Assembly: GCA_023251435.1 (NCBI GenBank)
Contig: JAHEYU010000051.1
Span: 1-43,419, forward strand
DNA: 43,419 nucleotides
Direction: 5' to 3'
DNA from: Bacteroidota bacterium
Lineage (GTDB): Bacteria > Bacteroidota > Bacteroidia > Bacteroidales > Prolixibacteraceae
The notes below the pieces were generated by a model. The model was not told where the DNA came from, did no database searches, and worked only from the letters and a program-made list of their open reading frames with translations. This document shows, piece by piece, positions 26,378 to 35,343 of the stretch. The position numbers were made by a program, and so were the translations under genes. Position 1 is the stretch's first letter; each line of letters starts with the position of its first letter.

Positions 26378-26854
26378 ATGAAAAAGACGAATGCTGCCCG
26401 TCTGCTGGATGCTTCGCGAATAGAATACGAACTGACAGAATACGAGGTTGACGAAAGCGACCTGAGTGCAACCACCCTGGCAAAGAAGATTGGACAGAAC
26501 ATCGAACAGATTTTCAAAACACTGGTTTTACGGGGCGACAAAACCAGTGTTTTCGTAGCTGTCATTCCCGGAAATACAGAAGTTGACCTGAAAAAAGCTG
26601 CCAAAATCTCCGGAAATAAAAACTGTGCGATGGTTCAGCAAAAAGAACTGCTCGGTTTAACTGGCTACATTCGCGGAGGATGCTCGCCGTTGGGAATGAA
26701 AAAAGCGTACCCGATTTACATTCACGAAACCTGCCAACTGTTCGATCATATTTTTGTAAGCGCAGGTCAACGCGGGCTACAGCTTAAAATTAATCCTGAC
26801 GATTTGGTAAATATTGTTGGCGCTGTGGTTGGCGATATTGTATCTGTAGATTAA
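26378..26854 (+). CDS. YbaK/EbsC-family aminoacyl-tRNA deacylase
   Basis: The ATG at 26378 is chosen because the family begins near KTNAARLLD; the upstream GTG at 26342 lies inside the hairpin repeat. The 158-residue protein has the YbaK fold signatures: IEQIFKTLVLRG near 40-51 (with the conserved Lys), NTEVDLKKAA near 65 and GYIRGGCSPLGMKK near 95-108. These proteins hydrolyse mischarged Cys-tRNA(Pro) or similar. It ends two bases from the convergent sprF-like gene. Confidence 0.9.
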   Translation: MKKTNAARLLDASRIEYELTEYEVDESDLSATTLAKKIGQNIEQIFKTLVLRGDKTSVFVAVIPGNTEVDLKKAAKISGNKNCAMVQQKELLGLTGYIRGGCSPLGMKKAYPIYIHETCQLFDHIFVSAGQRGLQLKINPDDLVNIVGAVVGDIVSVD

Positions 26855-26856
26855 AA

Positions 26857-27777
26857 TCAGCGATTCAGCAAATTAAGACTCCAACCCAGCGAAAAGGTGT
26901 GGCCACTCCCAATCAAATGGTTCGATGACAACGGATTTTCTGAAGTATAGGTAAAAACAAAATCCTGAACAGCTATTTTGGTGAATATAAAAACCGTATT
27001 CTCGCTTCTGTAGCCCATTCCGCAAGAGAAGAAATGCAAATTAAAATCAAGCATCCAATCAAAACCGAATTTATCCTGAATCGTATTTCTCATTGTAACT
27101 CCAGGCTGAATCAGGAATTTATCGGATAGTTTAAATGTATAATTCCCTGATAAAAAGAACTTTCTGTATTCCTCAATATCCTCAGCCTGACTATTTTTGA
27201 ATTGAAAAACACCCGGCGCTAAATTCAAGGCAGAAAATGAAATCCGATAATCCTTTCCGCTGATTGAAGAACCAAATCCGCCATCGAAAAGAAAAGAATT
27301 ATTATTCCCGGTCAATATTCTTGGATCATCGTTTTGCAATGGCGACAATGAGTTGACATCAATCCCGATATTTTCGACAATCCCGTTAATTCCAAGCGAA
27401 AGCATGGTTGTTCTTGATAAAGGAATATGATAGGAATAAATTAGCTGAAAAATGTTTTGACTAAAAGGGCCAATGTTTTCGTGAAGCAAAACAGCACCCA
27501 GTCCAACCCGAGGTTGATATAAAGTCCGTCGTTTATTTTTCTTGAAATCGACAGGAATTGAGAGGCTTACCAAATAATCGTTTAACGGTCGGAATCCCCC
27601 GGCCCACAAATTATAATTGGCCACGTTAATATTCATTTTCTCGTCAGCAGCGGCAAGTGCCGGATTATTCACCATCGGATTGAAATGAGTAAAATAATGA
27701 AACGGAAAGTCCTGTGCATTTATCTGGAAAGAAAAAAGCAAAAACAAAATCCCAATTTTGATTTTTAATCTACTCAT
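26857..27777 (-). CDS. PorP/SprF-family type IX secretion outer-membrane protein
   Basis: The 306-residue protein has a signal peptide (MSRLKIKIGILFLLFSFQINAQ) and the PorP/SprF profile: HYFTHFNPMVNNPALAAAD near 27, then beta-barrel strands with alternating hydrophobics, and a GLGAVLLHENIGPFSQN segment near 92. In this family each SprF-like barrel usually serves an adjacent large protein with a type B sorting domain. That fits here: the preceding gene carries such a domain and overlaps this one by four bases. Confidence 0.88.
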   Translation of the reverse strand: MSRLKIKIGILFLLFSFQINAQDFPFHYFTHFNPMVNNPALAAADEKMNINVANYNLWAGGFRPLNDYLVSLSIPVDFKKNKRRTLYQPRVGLGAVLLHENIGPFSQNIFQLIYSYHIPLSRTTMLSLGINGIVENIGIDVNSLSPLQNDDPRILTGNNNSFLFDGGFGSSISGKDYRISFSALNLAPGVFQFKNSQAEDIEEYRKFFLSGNYTFKLSDKFLIQPGVTMRNTIQDKFGFDWMLDFNLHFFSCGMGYRSENTVFIFTKIAVQDFVFTYTSENPLSSNHLIGSGHTFSLGWSLNLLNR

Positions 27778-30539
27778 TTTAATACAGTTACCTGTCCGTA
27801 TATTTTATTCGCCTGATCGAAAATGATTTGATAGAAATAAGTCCCCTGAATAATCTCCCCGTTTATTCTTCCATCCCAGGATATAAATTCGTTGTTACAT
27901 TCGAAAATTACCTGTCCGAACCGGTTATAAATGACGATCTTCTGAAAAGGGTGAAAGCGAATATTATTGATTTGCCATTCGTCGTTAATTCCATCTCCGT
28001 TGGGCGTAAAAACATCTGGAATGGTCAGATCGCCTTCAATGTCAATTCTAATTCTATTCGACCACGATTCCAGATTTTTATCCCGGTTAATCTCTTTTAT
28101 CCTGAAATGATGCGTTAACGATAATCCTTTCAATTGAAAATCATACCCGGTTCCAGATTCACCTTCAGAAATAATCTTCCAATCGTCTTGTCCCGTTTCA
28201 GAATACCAGATTTCATGTTCCAGCTTGTCGTTTTCCCAAAACTGGTTAATATTCCAGCTAAGCCGAATCCTGTTTTCTCTCTCTGAAGCAATTCCACGCA
28301 GAACAATGGTTTGATGTGGATTGGAGTAAAACGTTTCGTTACATTGGTTTATAACCTTTAAGCTGATAAGTTCAGTGTTTAACACAGAGTTGTCGGGTAT
28401 ATAAACATACTTTCCGTCAGCTGATCTGGATATGTATAATTCTTTAAGGATTTCCTCCATTTCATTCTGAATGATGAGAAAAAGAGAATGCCCATTCCGA
28501 AGTTTATCCGATGAATACTGAATTACAAGCTTATTATCCGGGTTATAGGAAACCTGCTCCAGTTTTATTTCCAGGCTGTCGTTTAAAATATCCACGGTCA
28601 AGGGTTCCGAAGCCCCAAAACAAATGGTATCTGTGGTTGTGCTCGATTCTTCAACTATCAGTTTACGTTGCCCCTCGCCATGCCAGTCAATAACAACCTT
28701 ATTTGTTCCCTGCCCCGTTTTAACCTCGCCTTTTTCTGCAATCCAGGTATAAACCGAACCATTTGTATTTCGGATTTGATAGGGAACATTTTTGTTTTCG
28801 GCAACACAGAGTTGACTTGCACCTTTTGGTGTTTCGGTGATGAGCTGAACATTAATCCTAACCGGAAAAACGGCAGTATCGGAATTGCAGCCATATTGAT
28901 TGGTGGAAAATACGCTGACAGATGCATCCTTGTTGGTATCTCCCCAGTTTATTTTAATGCTGTCGTTCGATGGATCTGACACAATTCTACCGCCACTGAC
29001 CAGCCAATGCAGCGTATTTCCGTCATCCACAGTCCAGTAATCAACTCCCTCCACAAACGGGCACACCGACCAGCTTCCATCAACCGGCAATTTCTCTGAA
29101 ACAGGTAAAACCCTAACATTCACCTCATCAAAATTAAGCCAGCAGTTTCCATCTGTGGCACGTAAAGTAAGTGTGGTTATTTCAGGAATATTATAGTACT
29201 TCTGATTTGGACTAAAAATAGTTTTTGCAGAGAATGGATCATCGAAACCTGCATCTGGTAGCCAGGTGTAAAATGCCCCGGTTTTACCACCCGCACCAAG
29301 CATTACGGTCGAATTGGCGCAGAATTCAACATCAGGTCCGGCATTTGCAAATATTTCCTGCTGCATTTCAGGATGTTTGTCCCTGAAAAAGCTGGTTACA
29401 AACTCCGGCATCCTGAAATTGTTGCCTGTGATCGTAAAAAAATCGGTCTCCGCATCACAAGCGAATCCCTTTTTGTTGGGGGCGTTAATAACTCCAAGTT
29501 TTGTTTTCCGGTCAATTACATCGTAATACGAAAAGTATATTTTCCCATCCGGGGCTAGCTGTAAACCCCCACCAGGATAAACAATCTCAGTATTTGATTC
29601 TAATGTGAGAATGGTAACTGCTGAATTTATTATTGAAGCTGTATTTGAATAGCCTGCATCAACCTGAATCAATTTATTGTTTGAAAAGAAATACAAAAGT
29701 CGGCTGTCGGGCGAAAATTCTTTGTTGAAACTTACAGTAAATCCAACATTCCTGGTATTGTACATTTCGCCGGTTAAAAAATTAAAATCGGCAATAATTT
29801 CCTGTTCAATCTGGTTGCCGCCAAAACGAAAATAAAATTTATCGCCATTTGGCGAGAATTTATAACCACTGGAATTACCGATATTGAATTTTGCATTAAT
29901 TTTTGGAGTGAGATTTACTCCCTTTTCATCAATTTTATAAAAATATATCCGATCGCGATTTGGGTCGGAAGTTACATTTTCATTTCTGTCGATTACCAGC
30001 CAATAATAACTATTCTCACAGAAACCGGCTATACTTGGGCTGGAGTGAAAATTATCATGTATTTTAATCTTTTTCCTGACAACTTCGCCTTTTCCTCCAT
30101 TCGCGTTGGCATCGATTTCGGCATAATAAAGCGTGTTATCGCGTATGTCGCTATAATCTTCTTCATAAATAAGAATATACCAGCCATCTTTCTTTGGGTA
30201 AGGCACAAATACAGGTAGTTTATTCTGATAAGCATTACCTGGAATCAATCCATTGCCGTTAACAACCATTTCACCATTCTTATTCCAGACAGTACGTCCA
30301 TTGGAGTACAATACTAAGTTACCTTCTTTATCGCTTATGGTTGAGTTTGCCTGGTAGTTTGCCTGGAAAGTTGAAAATTCAATGTTGCCCGACTGAAAGT
30401 TAAACTGCAAACCAGCGCCAACTGCCCAGACTGCAGCTTCCTTTTGTGCAATTGAAAAAGTGGCTAAAAAACAGAATAATATGGAATATAAGAGTTTAGC
30501 TACACTTATAAGATACTTCTTCTTTGGGTTGAACGACAT
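27774..30539 (-). CDS. Secreted multidomain protein with gliding-type (type B) C-terminal sorting domain
   Basis: The 921-residue product has a signal peptide ending SIAQ near residue 32. A beta-propeller-like region follows (about 35-395; GNLVLYSNGRTVWNKNGE, then FSPNGDKFYF). Next come Ig/PKD-like domains (about 400-690; ANAGPDVEFCANSTVMLGAG) and a fibronectin-type III domain (about 745-830). The final domain starts DVFTPNGDGINDEW and ends with GTYFYQIIF and QVTVLK, the gliding-motility-associated CTD. That domain directs export through the type IX secretion system. It forms a two-gene unit with the SprF-like gene. Function at the surface is unknown. Confidence 0.88.
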   Translation of the reverse strand: MSFNPKKKYLISVAKLLYSILFCFLATFSIAQKEAAVWAVGAGLQFNFQSGNIEFSTFQANYQANSTISDKEGNLVLYSNGRTVWNKNGEMVVNGNGLIPGNAYQNKLPVFVPYPKKDGWYILIYEEDYSDIRDNTLYYAEIDANANGGKGEVVRKKIKIHDNFHSSPSIAGFCENSYYWLVIDRNENVTSDPNRDRIYFYKIDEKGVNLTPKINAKFNIGNSSGYKFSPNGDKFYFRFGGNQIEQEIIADFNFLTGEMYNTRNVGFTVSFNKEFSPDSRLLYFFSNNKLIQVDAGYSNTASIINSAVTILTLESNTEIVYPGGGLQLAPDGKIYFSYYDVIDRKTKLGVINAPNKKGFACDAETDFFTITGNNFRMPEFVTSFFRDKHPEMQQEIFANAGPDVEFCANSTVMLGAGGKTGAFYTWLPDAGFDDPFSAKTIFSPNQKYYNIPEITTLTLRATDGNCWLNFDEVNVRVLPVSEKLPVDGSWSVCPFVEGVDYWTVDDGNTLHWLVSGGRIVSDPSNDSIKINWGDTNKDASVSVFSTNQYGCNSDTAVFPVRINVQLITETPKGASQLCVAENKNVPYQIRNTNGSVYTWIAEKGEVKTGQGTNKVVIDWHGEGQRKLIVEESSTTTDTICFGASEPLTVDILNDSLEIKLEQVSYNPDNKLVIQYSSDKLRNGHSLFLIIQNEMEEILKELYISRSADGKYVYIPDNSVLNTELISLKVINQCNETFYSNPHQTIVLRGIASERENRIRLSWNINQFWENDKLEHEIWYSETGQDDWKIISEGESGTGYDFQLKGLSLTHHFRIKEINRDKNLESWSNRIRIDIEGDLTIPDVFTPNGDGINDEWQINNIRFHPFQKIVIYNRFGQVIFECNNEFISWDGRINGEIIQGTYFYQIIFDQANKIYGQVTVLK

Positions 30540-30694
30540 GGGTTGATTTAAGTGAAACGGTGAATCAAATGCTGATAGGTACTATTCAGAAATTTGTTTT
30601 GTTCTTTTCTATTTCAGAACTCTCTTTGTTTCAAGACGTCCTTTCAATTAACATGGTTGCGTACAAATTTTAATTATTGACAATAATTTTTTAT

Positions 30695-31357
30695 TCACCA
30701 CTGTACCGCTTCTTTTCCATGTTCCGTCAAATACTTATTGGTAGCAGAAAACTGGTGATTCCCGAAAAATCCCCTACTGGCCGACAATGGCGAAGGGTGC
30801 ACTGACTTTAAAACCAAATGTTTTCGCTGATCGATAAACTGGCCTTTACTGATGGCGTAATTTCCCCAGAGGATGAAAACCATGTGTTCGAGTTTATCTG
30901 CCACCAAATGAATAACCGAGTCGGTAAATTGCTCCCAGCCGCGTTTCTGATGCGAACCGGCAGTGTGTGCCCGAACGGTTAAAGTGGCATTGAGTAATAA
31001 AACGCCCTGCTTGGCCCATCTTTCCAGGTTTCCGCTTTTAGGAATCGACGCGCCAGTATCTGCATTAATTTCCTTGAAAATATTTCGCAGACTGGGCGGA
31101 AAATCAACACCATCGTTTACTGAAAAACACAAGCCGTGTGCCTGTCCCGGCCCGTGATACGGATCCTGTCCCAAAATCACCACTTTCACCTGATCGAACG
31201 GACATTGTTCGAATGCGTTAAAAATCAACTTTGCCGGCGGATAAACAGTTTGGCTGGCGTATTCCGACTTCACGAAACTGGTTAGTTGTACAAAATAAGG
31301 TTTTTCAAATTCTTCCTGAAGCTGCTTTTTCCAGCTTTCTTCTATTTTTACGTCCAT
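30695..31357 (-). CDS. ung: Uracil-DNA glycosylase Ung
   Basis: Base-excision repair enzyme that removes uracil from DNA. The ATG at 31357 is chosen since the family begins with a DVKIEESWK helix; an upstream ATG at 31414 would add 19 unrelated residues. The 220-residue protein has GQDPYH (63-68, catalytic D65), the APPLLLNATLT-type segment VLLLNATLTVRAHTAGSH, and the HPSPLSA loop near 198. It diverges from rmuC. Confidence 0.97.
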   Translation of the reverse strand: MDVKIEESWKKQLQEEFEKPYFVQLTSFVKSEYASQTVYPPAKLIFNAFEQCPFDQVKVVILGQDPYHGPGQAHGLCFSVNDGVDFPPSLRNIFKEINADTGASIPKSGNLERWAKQGVLLLNATLTVRAHTAGSHQKRGWEQFTDSVIHLVADKLEHMVFILWGNYAISKGQFIDQRKHLVLKSVHPSPLSASRGFFGNHQFSATNKYLTEHGKEAVQW

Positions 31358-31483
31358 TTTGGTTTCTGATAAGATGATAGCAAAGTAGCCAATAATCGGG
31401 GAAACAGTCAACAATTTCAGAGATTATAAATCTGCGTAATCGGTGGTAGATTTATTTTGGTAGTTTTATTCAAAATTACAACC

Positions 31484-32830
31484 ATGGAAATTTCTATTCT
31501 GGCGGGCAGCATTGCACTGGTAGTTCTCGCTTCTTATCTTTTCCTGAAATCGAAACTTCAAAAACAACGATCTGATTTTGAAAAGGAAAAACAGGCGCTG
31601 GAACAAAGCTTTATTCAGGAAAAATTTGAACTGGAAAAGACAAAATCCGTGTTCGAAGACCGCAATCAATCTTTACAGAAAGAAAAAGAAGAATTGATCC
31701 AACAAATTCAACTGCTCCGTTCCGAGAATTCCATACAAAGTCAGCAGTTGGCGCGTGCCGAAGCCGATTTCAGCAACCTTCAGGAAAAACTGGAATTTCA
31801 AAAGAAGGAAATGGAGAATCTTCAGCAAAAATTCACTTCGGAATTCGAAAGTATTGCGGCAAAAATCCTGAAACAAAATACAACAGATTTTTCAGCAGCC
31901 AACCAGAAAAACATATCCGATTTGCTTTCGCCACTGAAAGAAAAAATACAGGTTTTCGAGAAAAAAGTGGAAGACACTTACGAAAAAGGACTGAAAGATC
32001 AGACCGACCTGAAAGCCGAACTAAAAAAACTGCATGACCTGAACCTGAAAATAAGTGACGAAGCCAACAACCTGACCAAAGCGCTGAAAGGCGATGTAAA
32101 AAAACAAGGCAACTGGGGCGAGATGATTTTGGAACGAATACTGGAGCGGTCGGGGCTAACAGAGGGCCGCGAATACAGGAAGCAGGAAAGTGTGCTTTCG
32201 GAGAATGGGCAACGATTCCAGCCCGATGTAGTGATTCATTTGCCCGACCAAAAACACATTGTGGTTGACTCGAAGGTCTCGCTGTTAGCTTATGAGCGGC
32301 TGGTAAATGCCGAAAATGAAAAAGACCGGCCGGCTTTTGTAAAAGAGCATTTGCAAAGTGTGAGAAGCCACATCAAAATACTTAGCGAAAAACATTACCA
32401 GCATTCGCCCAATTTCAACAGCCCCGATTTTGTGTTGCTTTTTATCCCCATCGAATCGTCGTTCAGTATTGCCATTCAGGAAGATCAGGAGCTATTTTTG
32501 TACGCCTGGGACAACAAAGTGGTGCTGGTAAGTCCATCAACTTTGCTGGCCACCTTGCGTACTATTTCGTCTATCTGGCAACAGGAAAACCAAACCCGCA
32601 ACGCCATCGAAATAGCACGGCAAAGTGGCGCCCTTTACGATAAGTTTGTTGCATTTATAGCTGATATGGAGTCGATTGGCAAAAGTCTGGATAGTACCAG
32701 AAAAACCTACGATCAGGCAGCCAGTAAACTTTACTCCGGAACCGGCAATCTGGTAAAACGGGCCGAAAACATTCGAAAACTGGGGGCAAAAACCAGCAAG
32801 GAACTTCCACCAGAATTGCTGAATGATTAG
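31484..32830 (+). CDS. rmuC: DNA recombination protein RmuC
   Basis: The start is ATG 31484; a TTG 27 bases earlier adds nine residues. The 448-residue protein has an N-terminal membrane segment (about 4-20), a long coiled coil (about 22-130, Glu/Gln/Lys rich) and the RmuC nuclease-like core, with GNWGEMILERILERSGL near 212 and HIVVDSKVSLLAYERL near 258 (PD-(D/E)xK-like). RmuC limits inverted-repeat recombination in E. coli. Confidence 0.93.
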   Translation: MEISILAGSIALVVLASYLFLKSKLQKQRSDFEKEKQALEQSFIQEKFELEKTKSVFEDRNQSLQKEKEELIQQIQLLRSENSIQSQQLARAEADFSNLQEKLEFQKKEMENLQQKFTSEFESIAAKILKQNTTDFSAANQKNISDLLSPLKEKIQVFEKKVEDTYEKGLKDQTDLKAELKKLHDLNLKISDEANNLTKALKGDVKKQGNWGEMILERILERSGLTEGREYRKQESVLSENGQRFQPDVVIHLPDQKHIVVDSKVSLLAYERLVNAENEKDRPAFVKEHLQSVRSHIKILSEKHYQHSPNFNSPDFVLLFIPIESSFSIAIQEDQELFLYAWDNKVVLVSPSTLLATLRTISSIWQQENQTRNAIEIARQSGALYDKFVAFIADMESIGKSLDSTRKTYDQAASKLYSGTGNLVKRAENIRKLGAKTSKELPPELLND

Positions 32831-32854
32831 TTCTTGCGTTATAAGTCATTGATA

Positions 32855-32911
32855 GTCATTCGTAAAAACTCTTCCTTACCAATAATGACAACCGAATGAC
32901 GATTGAATGAC
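32855..32911. repeat. AATGAC-rich intergenic repeat after rmuC
   Basis: GTCATTCG (32855-32862) is inverted against CGAATGAC (32893-32900), with further GAATGAC at 32905-32911. Similar AATGAC text lies before lipB (about 22053-22090). It sits between convergent genes and may be a repeat family or a weak terminator. Confidence 0.4.
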
Positions 32912-32961
32912 ACTTCTAAATTACATTTCAGGAAAGCTTAGCGGATATACATCATAATTGC

Positions 32962-33198
32962 CTATTCTTCAAGGTATTCAGGCTCCAATCCATCTTCGCA
33001 TATATCAATCGGAACTATCCAAACCTGTGGTCGCCCATTCCCTTCGCCGCCTTCCGATTCGCGCCTGGCTATTTCGGAACCAAAAAATACAGCAATGTGA
33101 TCCTCCGGAATATACATATCCTCGTCAGTTCCAACCACCACTGCATTAATTCCGTCAATCCTGACAAAATCACCTTTCTCAATAAATTGTTCTTCCAT
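32962..33198 (-). CDS. Small acidic hypothetical protein
   Basis: The ATG at 33198 gives a 78-residue product; a longer form would run back through the clpX terminator. It starts MEEQFIEKGDFVRIDGINAV, reading like a small beta-barrel (SH3-like) opening, and ends with many Asp/Glu residues (DICEDGLEPEYLEE). No family was recognised. It follows clpX after a terminator, so it is probably transcribed on its own. Confidence 0.55.
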   Translation of the reverse strand: MEEQFIEKGDFVRIDGINAVVVGTDEDMYIPEDHIAVFFGSEIARRESEGGEGNGRPQVWIVPIDICEDGLEPEYLEE

Positions 33199-33234
33199 AT
33201 TTTCAATTTTTGATACATAATTCAACAATCCGAA

Positions 33235-33267
33235 GAAAAAAAAATGCACTCATCACTGACTGCATTT
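33235..33267 (-). terminator. Intrinsic terminator after clpX
   Basis: On the minus strand AAATGCA (33267-33261), a 12-base loop, and TGCATTT (33248-33242) form a stem that runs into a row of about nine T. It lies 25 bases after the clpX stop. Confidence 0.65.
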
Positions 33268-33291
33268 CTTACTATCTTTAATCGAAACAGA

Positions 33292-34518
33292 TTAGCTGGC
33301 CTTTAAGCGAACAGCAATCGTTCCGTCAATTTTCTCTTGTGCATAATCGAGGCTGATTTTCATATCGCTAACATTGTCCGAAGGAGTGTCAAACATGGCA
33401 TCAACCATTATATTCTCGCAGATAGCCCGAAGACCGCGTGCTCCAAGTTTAAACTCGATGGCTTTATCGACAATAAATTCGAGTGCCTCTTCTTCAAAAC
33501 TTAGTTCGATATCATCAAGCTTGAACAATTTTACATACTGCTTAATCAGCGAATTGCGCGGCTCTGTTAAAATACTGCGCAAAGCCTTCCGATCGAGCGG
33601 TTCAAGATAAGTCAAAACCGGAATACGTCCAATAATTTCAGGAATCAGACCAAACGATTTTAGATCCTGGGGCGAAATATACTGCATCATATTGGCACGG
33701 TCGAGATGATCGGCCTTCTTTTGTGCTCCGTAACCAACAATCTTTGTATTAAGCCTTTGTGCAATTTTCTTGTCGATACCATCGAATGCGCCGCCACATA
33801 TAAATAAAATGTTTTTGGTATTAACGGCAATCATTTTCTGCTCCGGATGTTTCCGCCCACCTTGCGGAGGAACGTTCACAATGGCGCCTTCGAGCAGTTT
33901 TAATAGTCCCTGCTGAACACCTTCGCCCGATACATCGCGGGTAATAGACGGATTATCTCCTTTCCGTGCTATTTTGTCAATTTCGTCGATAAAAACGATT
34001 CCGCGCTCGGCGGCTTCCACGTTATAATCGGCCACCTGAAGCAAGCGTGTCAGTAAGCTTTCAATATCTTCACCCACGTAACCAGCTTCGGTCAACACAG
34101 TTGCGTCAACGATGGTAAAAGGAACGTGCAGCATCTTGGCAATTGTGCGGGCAAGCAATGTTTTACCGGTTCCAGTTTCTCCAACCAGAATAATATTTGA
34201 TTTTTCGATTTCAGTTTCATCATTCGAAACCGGTTGGTTAAGTCTTTTGTAATGATTGTAAACAGCCACCGATAATACTTTTTTTGCCTGATCCTGCCCA
34301 ATCACATATTGATCAAGAAAAGACTTAATCTCACGGGGCTTCATCAATTTGATGCCCTTTGTGTCGAAACCTTCATTTTTTTTGAATTCTTCTTCAACGA
34401 TTGCATGAGCCTGCTCAACACAATTGTCGCAAATATGTCCTTCCATGCCGGCAATCAGCAGGTTTACTTCCTTCTTCTCGCGTCCACAAAACGAACATTT
34501 ATCCATTTTCATTTTCAA
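33292..34518 (-). CDS. clpX: ATP-dependent Clp protease ATP-binding subunit ClpX
   Basis: AAA+ unfoldase that feeds substrates to ClpP. The 408-residue protein carries the N-terminal zinc site C8, C11, C30 and C33 (CSFC...CDNC), Walker A GETGTGKT (113-120), Walker B VFIDEIDK (175-182), and the RKHPEQ loop region. Homologues often begin at DKCSFCG, so starts at 34512 or 34506 are also possible. It lies 28 bases after clpP with no room for a clear separate promoter, so clpP-clpX form one unit. Confidence 0.98.
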   Translation of the reverse strand: MKMKMDKCSFCGREKKEVNLLIAGMEGHICDNCVEQAHAIVEEEFKKNEGFDTKGIKLMKPREIKSFLDQYVIGQDQAKKVLSVAVYNHYKRLNQPVSNDETEIEKSNIILVGETGTGKTLLARTIAKMLHVPFTIVDATVLTEAGYVGEDIESLLTRLLQVADYNVEAAERGIVFIDEIDKIARKGDNPSITRDVSGEGVQQGLLKLLEGAIVNVPPQGGRKHPEQKMIAVNTKNILFICGGAFDGIDKKIAQRLNTKIVGYGAQKKADHLDRANMMQYISPQDLKSFGLIPEIIGRIPVLTYLEPLDRKALRSILTEPRNSLIKQYVKLFKLDDIELSFEEEALEFIVDKAIEFKLGARGLRAICENIMVDAMFDTPSDNVSDMKISLDYAQEKIDGTIAVRLKAS

Positions 34519-34546
34519 GATATATTATTTTAAGTTTCCTTAATTC

Positions 34547-35221
34547 TTATTTATTTCTGACAAGCACATCGTCGATCATGCCATATTCTTTGGCTTCGGT
34601 TGAAGTCATCCAATAATCGCGATCGGCATCGTTTTCAACTTGTTTATACGATTTCCCACTGTGATGGGCAATAATATCGTACAATTCCTTTTTTAGTTTC
34701 ATAATTTCGCGGGCCGTAATTTCGATATCTGATGCCTGGCCTTGCGCACCGCCCATTGGCTGGTGAATCATTACACGGGAATGTTTCAGCGCAGAGCGCT
34801 TTCCTTTTGACCCGGCTGTAAGCAGCACTGCTCCCATCGAAGCAGCCATCCCGGTGCAAATTGTTGCAACATCCGAAGAAATGTACTGCATGGTATCGTA
34901 AATGCCCAATCCGGCATGAACCGAACCTCCGGGAGTGTTGAAATAGATTTGAATGTCTTTTTTCGGATCTGCCGACTCAAGAAACAGTAGTTGTGCCTGA
35001 ACAATATTTGCAATGTAATCGTCGATTGGTGTGCCCAGAAAAATAATCCGATCCATCATCAACCTTGAGAAAACGTCCATCGATGCAACATTTAACTGAC
35101 GTTCTTCAATAATGTAAGGAGTCAGACTATTGGTGAAAATTGAATCAAAGCGAAGTAAGTTCAGACTGCTGATACCTACATGTTTTCTCGCATATTTGTT
35201 AAATTCGTTTCCGTTGCTCAT
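34547..35221 (-). CDS. clpP: ATP-dependent Clp protease proteolytic subunit ClpP
   Basis: Self-compartmentalised serine protease partner of ClpX. The 224 residues include the catalytic serine S128 in GMAASMGA, the histidine H153 in MIHQPMGG, and the late acidic segment VENDADRD (about 195-202) that supplies the third triad residue. The N-terminal stretch before the mature body is longer than in E. coli. Its leader contains the 17-bp terminator hairpin described separately. Confidence 0.98.
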   Translation of the reverse strand: MSNGNEFNKYARKHVGISSLNLLRFDSIFTNSLTPYIIEERQLNVASMDVFSRLMMDRIIFLGTPIDDYIANIVQAQLLFLESADPKKDIQIYFNTPGGSVHAGLGIYDTMQYISSDVATICTGMAASMGAVLLTAGSKGKRSALKHSRVMIHQPMGGAQGQASDIEITAREIMKLKKELYDIIAHHSGKSYKQVENDADRDYWMTSTEAKEYGMIDDVLVRNK

Positions 35222-35247
35222 AGTGTTTGTTCTATTGTTTAAAAAAA

Positions 35248-35309
35248 AACTTTGTGAAAATCAGACTATTTCCTTTCGCTGGAAAGGTAAAACTGATTTT
35301 CACAAAGTT
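35248..35309 (-). terminator. Long perfect hairpin terminator between tig and clpP
   Basis: The 17-base arms at 35248-35264 and 35293-35309 are perfectly complementary. On the minus strand the second arm runs straight into about nine T, an ideal intrinsic terminator for tig transcripts. The loop holds a second hairpin, CCTTTC/GAAAGG. It stands 27 bases before the clpP ATG. Confidence 0.85.
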
Positions 35310-35310
35310 A
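35303..35310 (-). promoter_or_regulatory. Possible clpP -7 element inside the tig terminator arm
   Basis: The minus strand reads TAACTTTG, an exact TAnnTTTG match, overlapping the first arm of the hairpin. No TTG sits at the usual spacing. A start near 35297 would leave out most of that arm, so the new transcript could not form the terminator. Confidence 0.4.
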
Positions 35311-35343
35311 AGAAAATATGCTTTTGACTATACCGGCAGTCAA

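Noticed and set aside
30673-30687. Palindrome ATTATTG-A-CAATAAT after ung
   Set aside because: A one-base loop cannot fold as an RNA hairpin and the sequence is AT-rich, so chance is likely.
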